A model generated the notes under the pieces. The model saw only the letters and a program-made list of their open reading frames with translations, ran no database searches and had not been told where the DNA came from. A stretch of 64,000 bases of DNA from an uncultured Sphingomonadaceae bacterium (GTDB taxonomy: Bacteria; Pseudomonadota; Alphaproteobacteria; Sphingomonadales; Sphingomonadaceae). Location: positions 62,001 through 126,000 of the forward strand of contig CANLBM010000001.1 of assembly GCA_947488845.1 (NCBI GenBank), in the 5' to 3' direction. Positions 16,977-25,132 of this stretch are shown in pieces. Position numbers and translations under genes: made by a program. Within the stretch, counting starts at the first letter, position 1. Every line of letters begins with the position of its first letter.

Positions 16977-19620
16977 CATTCTCTCCTTCCGCTTCGAAAT
17001 CCAGATCATATGCTAAATGAGCTGTCAGTTCGTATATCCCAGTGACACCTTCCGGGATGGCCACAGATTCCGTCGCCGTTTGTCCATCGGCATTAACGGT
17101 GATGTCATATGTTCTTCCGGCTTCGACGCCCTCCAGAAAGAACCTTCCCTTGGCATTGGTGAAGATCTGGATTGCCTCAGCACTGTCCTCGAGGATCGAG
17201 GCATCCCGGGCCAGCCCGGTAATAAACACCAGAGGGTCCCCATCCCGATCAACCATATTGCCCAAAAGCGAAACGTTGCGGGCATTGCCCACTTCAAGAT
17301 TATAGCCGCTTCGATATCCCGGGTTCAGCCCGAAGACTTGTCCGCCCAACGAGGTACCCGCTTCGGCGTCCGGAGCGTCAACCTGAATGGAGCGATTAAA
17401 ATAAGGTGTCAGAGTCGTTAGCAATGCCGGCCCCAGAGCACCGCTATAAGCAGAATATTTGGTTCTGCTTGATCCAAAACCAGTACGCGGTTCCACCGCC
17501 AGCTGATAGTCTCCGGCCTTCTTGTTCGCCTTTACGATCGCGAAGCTATTACGAACGGGCCGACCTATTGCAAATTGGCCATCTGCCATGGCGAGAGCGG
17601 TTCCGAACGTTACTTCGGTGCGCAAATCGCGGTTACCGTCACTAAAATAATTGCGCGCAATCTGTTGTACCGAGCTTTCAAAACGGTTGCCGACATAGGT
17701 GCCACGAACAGTTTGCCTGTCAGAGCCGTCACGCCGCTCCACACTGGTGTTGTAACCAAATGAGTTTGCGCCCGACGATGCAATACGATTATAATCTATT
17801 CGGGCGACATTGTCATCGGTTGTATAGGAAGAGGTCAGCGAGCCACGACCAAGCGGCATAGAGTAACCAACCCGGAATACCGGCCCGCTCCCTTCCTGGT
17901 TTTGCCTGTACTCGGCACTGACAGACACCGATCCAAAGCGCAGCTGCCGTGAATAGTTTATGCCCGCATAATAGACGTCGCTTAGCAATGTTCCGCGATA
18001 TTCTTCGTAACCTGCATAAATCTGAGCCCGCGAAACTGGCCCCAATTTTTGGCCGGCGCGAAAACGCGCTTGCTTGGAGAGCAGATTGTCGCTGAACAAT
18101 TGGTCGAGAGTTTGGAAATTTTTGCCGGTTAGCGTAACCAGCCCATCGATGGTTCGTTCCTTGTTCGGATCGGTATCGCGCCATCGATATTGGACCGTGA
18201 CTTTGCCAGTATCGATGCCCGGATCATTAACATTGGTCGCTGCGTTAATCCCGAAAGTCCCGAACGGCAAAGCCCAGACAAACTCTCCGCCGACCAAGTT
18301 AAAATTGCGACTTCCTTCCCAGTTCAATCCGACCGTCAACGCAGAATTCAGACCATATCTGATAAAGCCGGTACCGTTGTAATCATTGTCATCGTACCGC
18401 CGCAAGCCGTTGTCGTCGGTATAAGGCAGGCCCATGTTGACCGCGAAATCGACCAAGCCCGGCGCCAGTAATTCCAAATCAAAAAAAGCAGGATAAATAC
18501 GCGTTTCGGTCTCTCCACTGGCATATGTGATCCGCAATTCGATGTCATTGCCAGCCGATGGGACCAGCGGAAAATCACGCAAGTTGTAGCGACCACTTCG
18601 TAGATCGAAGGTCCGTACCAGAGAACCGTTGAGCAACACTTCAACACGGGCAGGACGGTCGAGTTCAAATGCCTGAGACGGAGATGGCCTGACGTTCAGA
18701 TAGGGGTTTATGTTAAAGTTTCGATATGCGGATATCCCGGCAATATTTGGTGCATTCTGAAAGGGTCTCGTTGCGACATTGAGATCGCCGAGTTCGTAGC
18801 GGACAAGTGAATCGCGATCATCATAGGTCAACCGCACGTCGCCACGAGTGAATTTGCGGGCACGGCTATCATCATAGCGAAGCTCTGCTTCGGCAACGAC
18901 ACCATATAGATTCAATGCCATGTCTATATCGCTTGCAAACCGGTCAAATCCCGTCGGCTCGAATTTTGAATCTTCCACAAAAGTAGCGCCGGCACGCACC
19001 GAAATATACGCAGAGATATCGCTTTGCTCAACGAGATCGATATCGGAGCGCTGGCTTAACCCGCGCAGGTTCAGGTTTCTGACCGTTCGGATGGCGGCGG
19101 GGATCTCAATCCTCAATACCAGTTGGGTGCGATCAAAACTGACGGAAATCCCGAGTTCGCGCAGTTCATCAAATTGGACCTCGACACGTCCACTTGCTAA
19201 ATTCTTGAGCGATGCAGCGGTGTCGTCGACGGTCGTTGGAGCGAGCACATTGGAGACAAAAGCCGCGTCCACGGAACCTTGCCTATCGCCGTCATCCGGA
19301 GCGACAAGATAAGTGCCAACATTAATATCCTCGATCAGGACGCTATAGTCGTCCTTCTCGAGAGCGGGTCGCTGTTTACCGAAAACCTGCAGAAAAATAT
19401 CATCCACAGAATCAGTGGTTGTATCAACTGATGGATCCGATTGATCTGCCGCCGGAACATCGTCGTCGGACTGCTCGTCAGTCGCGGGGGGGACTTCAGC
19501 GGGCTGTTGCTCCCCCGTGGGCGCAATTTCACGGGGCTTTTGTGCCGCATAAGTGGGATTGACCGATATCAGCGCAATGATTGCTGCAAGGCTCTGACTC
19601 GATATAGCAGTTTTGCGCAT
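16969..19620 (-). CDS. Outer-membrane fimbrial usher
   Basis: 883 residues. Signal peptide ending near TYAA, then an acidic Pro/Asp-rich linker (about 28-72) not usual in ushers, an N-terminal domain, a long beta-barrel rich in aromatic-ended strands, the plug/middle region (VEVLLNGSLVRTFDLRSGRYNLRDFPL), and C-terminal Ig-like domains (KGRFFLEGVEAGRTYDITV). It assembles chaperone-bound subunits and secretes the pilus. Starts 14 bp after the chaperone gene and overlaps the tip gene. Confidence 0.88.
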   Translation of the reverse strand: MRKTAISSQSLAAIIALISVNPTYAAQKPREIAPTGEQQPAEVPPATDEQSDDDVPAADQSDPSVDTTTDSVDDIFLQVFGKQRPALEKDDYSVLIEDINVGTYLVAPDDGDRQGSVDAAFVSNVLAPTTVDDTAASLKNLASGRVEVQFDELRELGISVSFDRTQLVLRIEIPAAIRTVRNLNLRGLSQRSDIDLVEQSDISAYISVRAGATFVEDSKFEPTGFDRFASDIDMALNLYGVVAEAELRYDDSRARKFTRGDVRLTYDDRDSLVRYELGDLNVATRPFQNAPNIAGISAYRNFNINPYLNVRPSPSQAFELDRPARVEVLLNGSLVRTFDLRSGRYNLRDFPLVPSAGNDIELRITYASGETETRIYPAFFDLELLAPGLVDFAVNMGLPYTDDNGLRRYDDNDYNGTGFIRYGLNSALTVGLNWEGSRNFNLVGGEFVWALPFGTFGINAATNVNDPGIDTGKVTVQYRWRDTDPNKERTIDGLVTLTGKNFQTLDQLFSDNLLSKQARFRAGQKLGPVSRAQIYAGYEEYRGTLLSDVYYAGINYSRQLRFGSVSVSAEYRQNQEGSGPVFRVGYSMPLGRGSLTSSYTTDDNVARIDYNRIASSGANSFGYNTSVERRDGSDRQTVRGTYVGNRFESSVQQIARNYFSDGNRDLRTEVTFGTALAMADGQFAIGRPVRNSFAIVKANKKAGDYQLAVEPRTGFGSSRTKYSAYSGALGPALLTTLTPYFNRSIQVDAPDAEAGTSLGGQVFGLNPGYRSGYNLEVGNARNVSLLGNMVDRDGDPLVFITGLARDASILEDSAEAIQIFTNAKGRFFLEGVEAGRTYDITVNADGQTATESVAIPEGVTGIYELTAHLAYDLDFEAEGENDD

Positions 19621-19634
19621 ACCGCATATCCGCC

Positions 19635-20399
19635 TTAGTCAAACACGACATAGTCGGTGCGAAGTTCGCCTTTGACGGGACCTAGTGGAATGCCATCCGG
19701 CCAAGGCAAACGGACGATCCTCTCATTGCCTACCAGAATGTTGAGATTGACGAGTGACGCGGTGCTCTCACCGGTCATCGTAACCGGAGACCCTCCATTT
19801 TCGGGGGTGATAATCAGGCTGGCCTTGTCCAGAATGGCGCGCCGGGTCCCTTCACTGACAATTTTTGCTTCGAGCCAGTTTTTCCCCTCATCGTCGGTAA
19901 ATGGCGCAACCGAGACTAGACGAGCAGAAGGCGTGGACTGTGGAGGCACGATGTAAAGGGCGGCCTCATAACGATATGTCATGTTAACATTAACGCTAAC
20001 ATCACCTGTTTCTTGCTGTTTGAATTTTATCGGCAATTGGGTCGTCACCAGGCGATAGGCCAGTTCCTGCTCTGGCCGGGCATCTCCGACCCAGCGGACT
20101 TTGAAACTCTGGCTGGATTTGGGCCCGATCACCATCTGAGGCGGAGTGACGATAAGGTCGTCATCCTCGGGCGTAAGGCTGTCCGTGCCATCTGGATTTT
20201 GCGCACGCTTGAAGGTTCGCACTTCTATGGCAATGGGCTGTGTATGGGTGTTCGTAATCACAAGGGACTGCGCAGCGCCGGCGCCGGATGGTGCCAACTG
20301 GATAACAATTGGTTTCAAATCATAGCTATAGGCTGGAGAGGGAAGGAACAGAGCTAATAGCGGGAGCAATAGAACCCTACCCAATATCGTGCGGAACAT
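19635..20399 (-). CDS. Periplasmic pilus assembly chaperone
   Basis: 254 residues with a signal peptide ending PAYS. PapD-like two-Ig fold: LVITNTHTQPIAIEVRTF (first domain), VTPPQMVIGPKSSQSFKVRWVG (G1 region and acidic-hydrophobic alternation) and a second domain ending GPVKGELRTDYVVFD. Holds subunits by donor-strand complementation. RBS AAGGGAGATAGCT. It follows the pilin gene across a hairpin, so its expression may be set lower than the pilin's. Confidence 0.85.
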   Translation of the reverse strand: MFRTILGRVLLLPLLALFLPSPAYSYDLKPIVIQLAPSGAGAAQSLVITNTHTQPIAIEVRTFKRAQNPDGTDSLTPEDDDLIVTPPQMVIGPKSSQSFKVRWVGDARPEQELAYRLVTTQLPIKFKQQETGDVSVNVNMTYRYEAALYIVPPQSTPSARLVSVAPFTDDEGKNWLEAKIVSEGTRRAILDKASLIITPENGGSPVTMTGESTASLVNLNILVGNERIVRLPWPDGIPLGPVKGELRTDYVVFD

Positions 20400-20433
20400 A
20401 GCTATCTCCCTTGATTACAAATCAAAAATTAGA

Positions 20434-20464
20434 AGGCCGGCAGCGTATATAACACTGCCGGCCT
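20434..20464 (-). terminator. Hairpin terminator or attenuator between pilin and chaperone genes
   Basis: Perfect 10-bp stem AGGCCGGCAG/CTGCCGGCCT with an 11-nt AT-rich loop, 14 nt past the pilin stop. On the minus strand it is followed by TTCTAATTTTTG. Fits a leaky intrinsic terminator, or an RNase-blocking hairpin that raises pilin mRNA over chaperone/usher mRNA. Confidence 0.75.
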
Positions 20465-20477
20465 AATATTCAGTATA

Positions 20478-21020
20478 TTAAAGATCAGCTGCCAATGTGA
20501 TGGTCAGCGTATCTTCATATGTTCCTGCAACATAGGAATCTGCAACCCCTGGGAAGTTGAGATCCATGTTGCCAGTCCGCACGCCACCGTTCAGGAAAAT
20601 GTTCGTCCAGTCCGATACAGCCACAATTTCAACTGCTGTACCAGCCATCGCGGTAGAGTTGGTCGAAGTGGCGCTAACACCATTGCCCAGTTCGAAACCG
20701 ATGGTTTCAACATCATAGGCAATATTGATGGCACCACTGCTTTCGACATGCCGCATACCACCGTTCAACGATTCCAGGGAAACGGTGTAAGGTGAGTTGC
20801 AGGAATAAGCGATCACCAGACTTCCCTGATTGCCAAAGTCGGTCATGTTGACATCGAAAGTTCCCGAACCTTCAGGAATCAATTCACAGTTGCTGTCGAT
20901 CGTGCCGCTAAGCGCGATTGCATAGGATTCTGAATCAGCCGGTACTACTGCTGATGCAGGTGTAGCAATCATCAATGCTGGTACGGCTGCTGCGGCGGCT
21001 AGTTTTACAAGATTTTTCAT
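20478..21020 (-). CDS. Major pilin, spore coat U-like
   Basis: 180 residues. Signal peptide ending PASA, then a beta-rich domain with a single Cys pair (DSNCELIPEG and IAYSCNSPY) and the C-terminal strand AGTYEDTLTITLAADL, the pattern of SCPU-type archaic fimbrial subunits. Small size and first position in the operon mark it as the shaft subunit. RBS CGGAGAAATGAA. Preceded by a structured leader with two hairpins and an upstream palindrome. Confidence 0.75.
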   Translation of the reverse strand: MKNLVKLAAAAAVPALMIATPASAVVPADSESYAIALSGTIDSNCELIPEGSGTFDVNMTDFGNQGSLVIAYSCNSPYTVSLESLNGGMRHVESSGAINIAYDVETIGFELGNGVSATSTNSTAMAGTAVEIVAVSDWTNIFLNGGVRTGNMDLNFPGVADSYVAGTYEDTLTITLAADL

Positions 21021-21037
21021 TTCATTTCTCCGTATAT

Positions 21038-21079
21038 GGGGGATACCCCCGATTATGCGATTTCCATTCTGGAAATCGC
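21038..21079 (-). promoter_or_regulatory. Two stacked hairpins in the pilin leader
   Basis: 21038-21050 is GGGGG-ATA-CCCCC, and 21057-21079 is GCGATTTCCA-TTC-TGGAAATCGC, a perfect 10-bp stem. Both lie directly 5' of the pilin ribosome-binding site on the minus strand. A stable 5' structure fits control of translation or mRNA half-life; direct evidence is the pairing only. Confidence 0.5.
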
Positions 21080-21173
21080 GCTCATCGGCCGGAAATTACA
21101 GCGGCATCGACCGGCCTCGAATGCCGCCGACGGGAAATTGGAGATTGAAAAAAAACCTCTCTGCTGCACATCG

Positions 21174-21233
21174 GGCAACAATTGTTGCCTAAACTGCGGC
21201 GCCCTGCTAATATAGCGGGGTGAGTTTTCTCAC
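21174..21233. promoter_or_regulatory. Candidate pilin operator palindromes
   Basis: A perfect 16-bp palindrome GGCAACAATTGTTGCC (21174-21189) lies about 155 bp upstream of the pilin start. A 5-4-5 repeat GTGAG-TTTT-CTCAC (21220-21233) lies just beyond it. On the minus strand TTGTGA and TATATT flank the second repeat with 15-bp spacing, a weak promoter candidate. Confidence 0.4.
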
Positions 21234-22361
21234 AATCTGGGCAGTGTTCCCGTGAACCTGTCCGTTCGGCCTGTCAGCGATTTGACACCAATCATGGTCG
21301 CTGGCGGGCCCCCTTTCTTTGAAAACACGGCATTCCGGTTTCCAAAAACTCGTCTAATTCCTGTACCTATCCCTTCTTCCGCGCGAAGCGCGAAAATCCA
21401 AAATTGACGGCATTAAGCTATTGTGAGCTCTTGAGATGGGTCGATAAGTAATTTTACTTAACGATTTCACCGGGCGTGCGATTCCTCGGTTCAAAGCCCT
21501 GTTCGATTGATTTGATCGAGACAGAACGAACGCTGTATGAGCCGAGCCCATTTTCAAATTTGTTGATGTTTTGATGTTAGGGTTGGACAAGTCCCGAACC
21601 GGTCCGTCCGGATGTCCAGTGACTTCCGTTACAGGAAGCTCGCAATAAATGCCTCTCAACATAACAAGTCTCCTCAGCATGCATTTTCAGCACGCCTCCC
21701 TCGAACTTGCGACCCATATTACAAAAATTATTGTCGGTACAAAGAGTACTGAACAACAAGCGCCGGCTGGCGATGAAGGTTAACGCTCCATTCAGCCTAC
21801 GTGCCGCATCATCCACATAATGTCCGGATTTGCAAGTGATTCAAAATGCTCGATTTATTCAAATTATGGGTATTTCTGGATAATTCTCTTATGAATCAAT
21901 GCTGAAAGTCCGACGACAGAAAATTTTCCCGCGACAGTCTGTTAACTTTCATCCGTAACAAAATGTCGTATTTATACAATTTCCGTTAATATTATTGGTT
22001 AACTCCAATGATATGGCACCAGATTCGCAACCCGAGTCGCGGTCAGTTGAAGACATTGACGCATAGCAAGATCATCGAAGCGGCAGTTGATCGTCGTGAC
22101 ATTCCTCAGACAGGATCCGATGGCTCGAAATCAGAACCGCCATTTAATCTCCAGCGCGCTTGCGCAGATCCGGTCTTTGTGAAGCAATATCCGAAACCAC
22201 CCACGCCCTACCGAGATATAGGGTGAAACCGGCGATCGGTTCTGGCCGAAACCGGGTGGTTACACGTGAGTCCATTTTATACAATTCAACCCAATGTCTG
22301 CGCGCTAATATCACCAACGGAACGACATTTGCGACCCGCCGTTCCAGCGCCCCGTCGACCT

Positions 22362-22381
22362 CCCCGGTCGTCGGGGTTTTT
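22362..22381 (+). terminator. Orphan intrinsic terminator
   Basis: CCCCG-GTCGT-CGGGG followed by TTTTT, reading on the plus strand. No convincing gene ends upstream, so the terminated transcript is unknown; a small RNA from about 22010-22360 is one option. Confidence 0.55.
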
Positions 22382-22393
22382 CCATATTGGAGC

Positions 22394-22465
22394 TGTCCGC
22401 TTTTGGTTGGACCACGGTCATCGAGACGCGCAATGACGAGGACTGCTACGGTTTGAAAGCGGACA
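22394..22465. repeat. Small intergenic inverted-repeat element
   Basis: Ten-bp terminal repeats TGTCCGCTTT (22394-22403) and AAAGCGGACA (22456-22465) bound a 72-bp unit. It resembles small dispersed palindromic elements of alphaproteobacteria. Copy number elsewhere cannot be seen here. Confidence 0.4.
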
Positions 22466-22709
22466 TCAGGATTACCCGAGGCAAAGATACACACGGGAAG
22501 TTCCGATACGGTTTTAAGTTTTCAGTTCTAATGTCGTCACAATCTCGAAATGAATAAATTTCCTTCATATTGCCATTTCGCAACAACCTCCTTTGCGACT
22601 CACCCTATCAGGATGAAGCCGCAAGATGCGGTGAACAACAGGGCCTCTTAACCCCTTCCTTCCTTGATCGGGAAATATGGGATGCCTTTGACCCAAAAGG
22701 AGAATGACG

Positions 22710-23213
22710 ATGAAAATGAGTAAACTATTTGCGGCTTCCACTGCAGCATGTGCTCTGGCAATCGGCGCCCCCGCCCTTGCCCAGCAAACGCAGGACAATG
22801 ACGTCACCGACACTGATAACGGCGCTGTCGTGGTCAATGATCTGCTGGATGTGTATCTTCAGGCGCAGAATAACTCGCAGGACAATGACACGCTCACTAT
22901 CGGCGATATTGGCAGCCGCAACAATACCGTCTCGGCATATCAACTGCTGAATGCCGTCAACACCAACCAGAATCTCGACGAGGTCGTCGATATGGATGGC
23001 GAAGATGGAAACCCTGCGCCGGTCGGATATAATAGCGGTGAAAACCACATCAACGGCAGCGCGTTTGCCGCATATGCCGGTATCCTGAACCAGGCATGGA
23101 ACACCGGAATTAACTCCAATGCCCAGGCAGCATCGAACATCGCTGCACAAGGCACGATTAATTTTGGTGACGGCGGCGCTGCTCCCGCTGCCGGTGGCGG
23201 CGGCGGAGACTGA
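22710..23213 (+). CDS. Exported Asn/Gln-rich protein, possible amyloid-like subunit
   Basis: 167 residues from the ATG at 22710 (AGGAG with 7-nt spacing; the ATG at 22704 is too close). Signal peptide ends PALA, leaving QQTQDND. The mature protein is acidic, rich in Asn, Gln, Ala and Gly and Cys-free, with a C-terminal Gly/Ala tail ending AAGGGGGD. Segments YQLLNAVNT and AGILNQAWNTGINSNAQA are similar to NQLLNAQNT and SGLGNFVFNTGAQSSLQA of the next gene product, so the two look paralogous. It has no double-glycine motif. Function not recognised; context suggests an extracellular matrix subunit. Confidence 0.65.
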   Translation: MKMSKLFAASTAACALAIGAPALAQQTQDNDVTDTDNGAVVVNDLLDVYLQAQNNSQDNDTLTIGDIGSRNNTVSAYQLLNAVNTNQNLDEVVDMDGEDGNPAPVGYNSGENHINGSAFAAYAGILNQAWNTGINSNAQAASNIAAQGTINFGDGGAAPAAGGGGGD

Positions 23214-23226
23214 TCGCCCATCAGGT

Positions 23227-23257
23227 TGGGCCGGTTTCATTTGATGAGATCGGCCCA
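23227..23257 (+). promoter_or_regulatory. Hairpin between the first two subunit genes
   Basis: TGGGCCG and CGGCCCA pair across a 17-nt loop, 14 bp after the stop of the first exported protein. A short T run (CCCCCTTTT) follows 13 nt later. Could attenuate transcription or stabilise the upstream mRNA, giving unequal amounts of the two subunits. Confidence 0.35.
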
Positions 23258-23287
23258 TCAGCCCCCTTTTGACCGGGAGTAACGGCA

Positions 23288-23683
23288 ATGAACAAATATC
23301 ATCTGGCGCTCGCGATAGCTCCGTTTGCTTTTGCGGCAGCACCTATCGGAGCGCAGCAAACTGGCGGTGAAGCAATTACGGCACCCGCATCATCCAATTC
23401 TACAGCCCCCGAATTCGAAGCGAAAGGGCAAACTGAATCGCCGATGTTATCGATGGAGGAGCTGGATGAAATGCGGGGAGGGACACAGATCGCGATTAAC
23501 AACCAGCTGCTCAATGCGCAAAATACCGGGAACACAATAGAAGGCGATTTTACGGCCGGCGACGTCAGCATCGCTGACAATGCGTTTTCCAATTTCAGCG
23601 GTCTTGGCAATTTTGTATTCAACACCGGCGCCCAATCCTCGCTGCAAGCGGGGATGAGCGTAACGATAAATGTAGAAAACTAG
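23288..23683 (+). CDS. Exported small protein with double-glycine motif, candidate C39 substrate
   Basis: 131 residues. Sec signal peptide ends PIGA (mature QQTGG), then a 40-residue Ser/Ala/Glu propeptide ending LSMEELDEMRGG (GG at 64-65), then a 66-residue Asn/Gln-rich, Cys-free core. The motif has the spacing of double-glycine leader peptides cut by C39 peptidases, yet it follows a Sec signal rather than starting the protein. The core resembles part of the preceding gene product. The C39 peptidase gene starts 9 bp downstream. Proposed: periplasmic trimming releases a self-assembling fragment. Confidence 0.7.
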   Translation: MNKYHLALAIAPFAFAAAPIGAQQTGGEAITAPASSNSTAPEFEAKGQTESPMLSMEELDEMRGGTQIAINNQLLNAQNTGNTIEGDFTAGDVSIADNAFSNFSGLGNFVFNTGAQSSLQAGMSVTINVEN

Positions 23684-23692
23684 ACGCGGGCC

Positions 23693-24475
23693 ATGAACCA
23701 GAAACTGATCTTCCCCCCAATGTCACCGCCCTTCCGGCGCGCCTTGAAGGGCGGGATATTGGCAGCTACGGGCGCGGCCCTGTTTTTCGGCCAAGCGGCA
23801 AATGCCGAAGTTCGCTTGGGAAGAGAAGTGGCCGGCGGAGATTTCTCGGTCGGGGTCATGACCTGGTGGGATATTCCATTCCGCTCGGTCATCCGGCAGC
23901 GCTTTGATTTTAGCTGCGGATCAGCCGCCGTCGCTACGTTACTGACTTATCATTATGACCGCCCTACTACCGAATATGCGCCCTTCCGCGCGATGTGGGA
24001 TCTGGGAGACAAGCCGACCATTCGAAAGGTCGGTTTTTCAATGCTCGATATGAGAAACTATCTGCAATCGCTGGGTTACCGCGCCGAAGGATTCAAACTG
24101 AAGCCGGATCAGCTGATCGAGCTGAAACGCCCGGTAATCGTCCTGCTGGATATCAACGGCTTCAAACATTTTGTTGTCGTCAAAGGCCAGACGAAAGACC
24201 AGATTCTGGTCGGTGATTCCGTCCTTGGTTTGAACAAATATTCCAACCAAGATTTCCAGAAATACTGGAACGGCGTAATCCTTGCAATTGTCGACGGTCC
24301 GATAAGGAAACGACCCGTTTATAATCTTGCCGGAGACTGGAATCGCTGGGCAACGGCACCGACAGATCAGGTGTCCGTTACCGCCGATATCGGAAATCTG
24401 ACCACGCATCTTCCCCCGCTATATCAGCTCACACCCGAGTTCATGCTCGATGTGCGCGTTGGTACCGTACGATAA
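23693..24475 (+). CDS. Sec-exported C39 family cysteine peptidase (FapD-like)
   Basis: 260 residues. Signal peptide ends QAANA (about residue 38). The C39 papain-like domain has catalytic Cys75 in FDFSCGSAAVATLL, His159 in GFKHFVVVKG and Asp175 in VGDSVLG. Unlike bacteriocin exporters, there are no ABC-transporter domains: this is a free-standing peptidase, as FapD is in the Pseudomonas Fap operon. Neighbouring genes on both sides encode proteins with RGG cleavage-like motifs. Nine bp after the upstream gene, ten before the next, so a tight operon. Confidence 0.85.
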   Translation: MNQKLIFPPMSPPFRRALKGGILAATGAALFFGQAANAEVRLGREVAGGDFSVGVMTWWDIPFRSVIRQRFDFSCGSAAVATLLTYHYDRPTTEYAPFRAMWDLGDKPTIRKVGFSMLDMRNYLQSLGYRAEGFKLKPDQLIELKRPVIVLLDINGFKHFVVVKGQTKDQILVGDSVLGLNKYSNQDFQKYWNGVILAIVDGPIRKRPVYNLAGDWNRWATAPTDQVSVTADIGNLTTHLPPLYQLTPEFMLDVRVGTVR

Positions 24476-24485
24476 GAGAAAAGCT

Positions 24486-25070
24486 ATGACCAAAATATCA
24501 ACATGTCTGGCCGGCGCCGCCACGATCGCACTGTTTTTCCCCCAGACCGCTAAAGCTGACCCCCGACCCCAAGCGGTCGATCTGCCCGTACTTGTCGAAG
24601 ATCAAGATCTCGACAAGCTACGCGGCGGGTTTGTCTGGTCGGGCCTCGACATCAATTTCGGCGCCGATATCCGGACCTATGTCAACGGCGAACTGATGTT
24701 GCAGACGATATTGAACTGGACCGACAATGGTGCGGAAATCATGCAGACCGCATCAGCGGGCCTCAGTCAGGTCGATGCGTCTGGATTGCAAGACGGTATA
24801 TTCTCGAACGGCAGCATCAGGATGAAACTGGGTGATTCACCAGCCTATCTGCTCAATGGCGGCCGGACCCTTATCGGCCATGAAACAGCCAACGGCGTGC
24901 AAAATATGCTGATCAATACCGCCCGCGGTCTTGACAGTGTGCAGGACGTCAATGCGACGATCGACCTGGGCGGATATCAGGATTTCCGCTCGGACCTGCT
25001 TCGTGATCGCATCACCAGCAATGTCAACGATCTCGTTGGACAGGCGTCGATCGGGGCGCTCGGCGGCTAG
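24486..25070 (+). CDS. Exported protein with double-glycine motif, second candidate C39 substrate
   Basis: 194 residues from the ATG at 24486. Signal peptide ends AKA, then a short propeptide ending LVEDQDLDKLRGG (GG at 47-48), matching ELDEMRGG of the smaller protein. The core begins FVWSGLDINFGADIRTYVNGEL and is about 146 residues, Cys-free, ending SIGALGG. Not similar in sequence to the Asn/Gln-rich pair, so perhaps a nucleator, adaptor or regulator of assembly rather than a main subunit. Last plus-strand gene, converging on the barrel gene with a 62-bp gap. Confidence 0.7.
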   Translation: MTKISTCLAGAATIALFFPQTAKADPRPQAVDLPVLVEDQDLDKLRGGFVWSGLDINFGADIRTYVNGELMLQTILNWTDNGAEIMQTASAGLSQVDASGLQDGIFSNGSIRMKLGDSPAYLLNGGRTLIGHETANGVQNMLINTARGLDSVQDVNATIDLGGYQDFRSDLLRDRITSNVNDLVGQASIGALGG

Positions 25071-25132
25071 GCTCCCGTTAGCAAGGCAAAGCTTTCACGG
25101 AATCCTGTCAAGCCAGTCCGTTCGGACGACAG

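Larger units (their letters stand above)
21240..22700. other. Long gene-poor, partly AT-rich region
   Basis: Nearly 1.5 kb upstream of both the pilin operon and the amyloid-like locus. Short open frames at 21354-21680 (minus) and 22008-22226 (plus) lack ribosome-binding sites and recognisable sequence. About 21830-22010 is clearly AT-rich against its surroundings. A plus-strand intrinsic terminator (22362-22381) without an obvious gene and a 72-bp inverted repeat lie near the right end. It may hold promoters, an ncRNA or gene remnants. Confidence 0.5.

Noticed and set aside
21354..21680. 108-residue minus-strand frame
   Set aside because: Low protein-like quality, no start signal and no family recognised. 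Left as part of the gene-poor region.
22144..22494. 116-residue minus-strand frame across the orphan terminator and inverted repeat
   Set aside because: Spans two non-coding structures and has no ribosome-binding site or recognisable domain.
23693..24475. Idea that the C39 gene is part of a bacteriocin exporter
   Set aside because: It has a Sec signal and no ABC membrane or ATPase domains, and no partner exporter is nearby; the substrates also have Sec signals.
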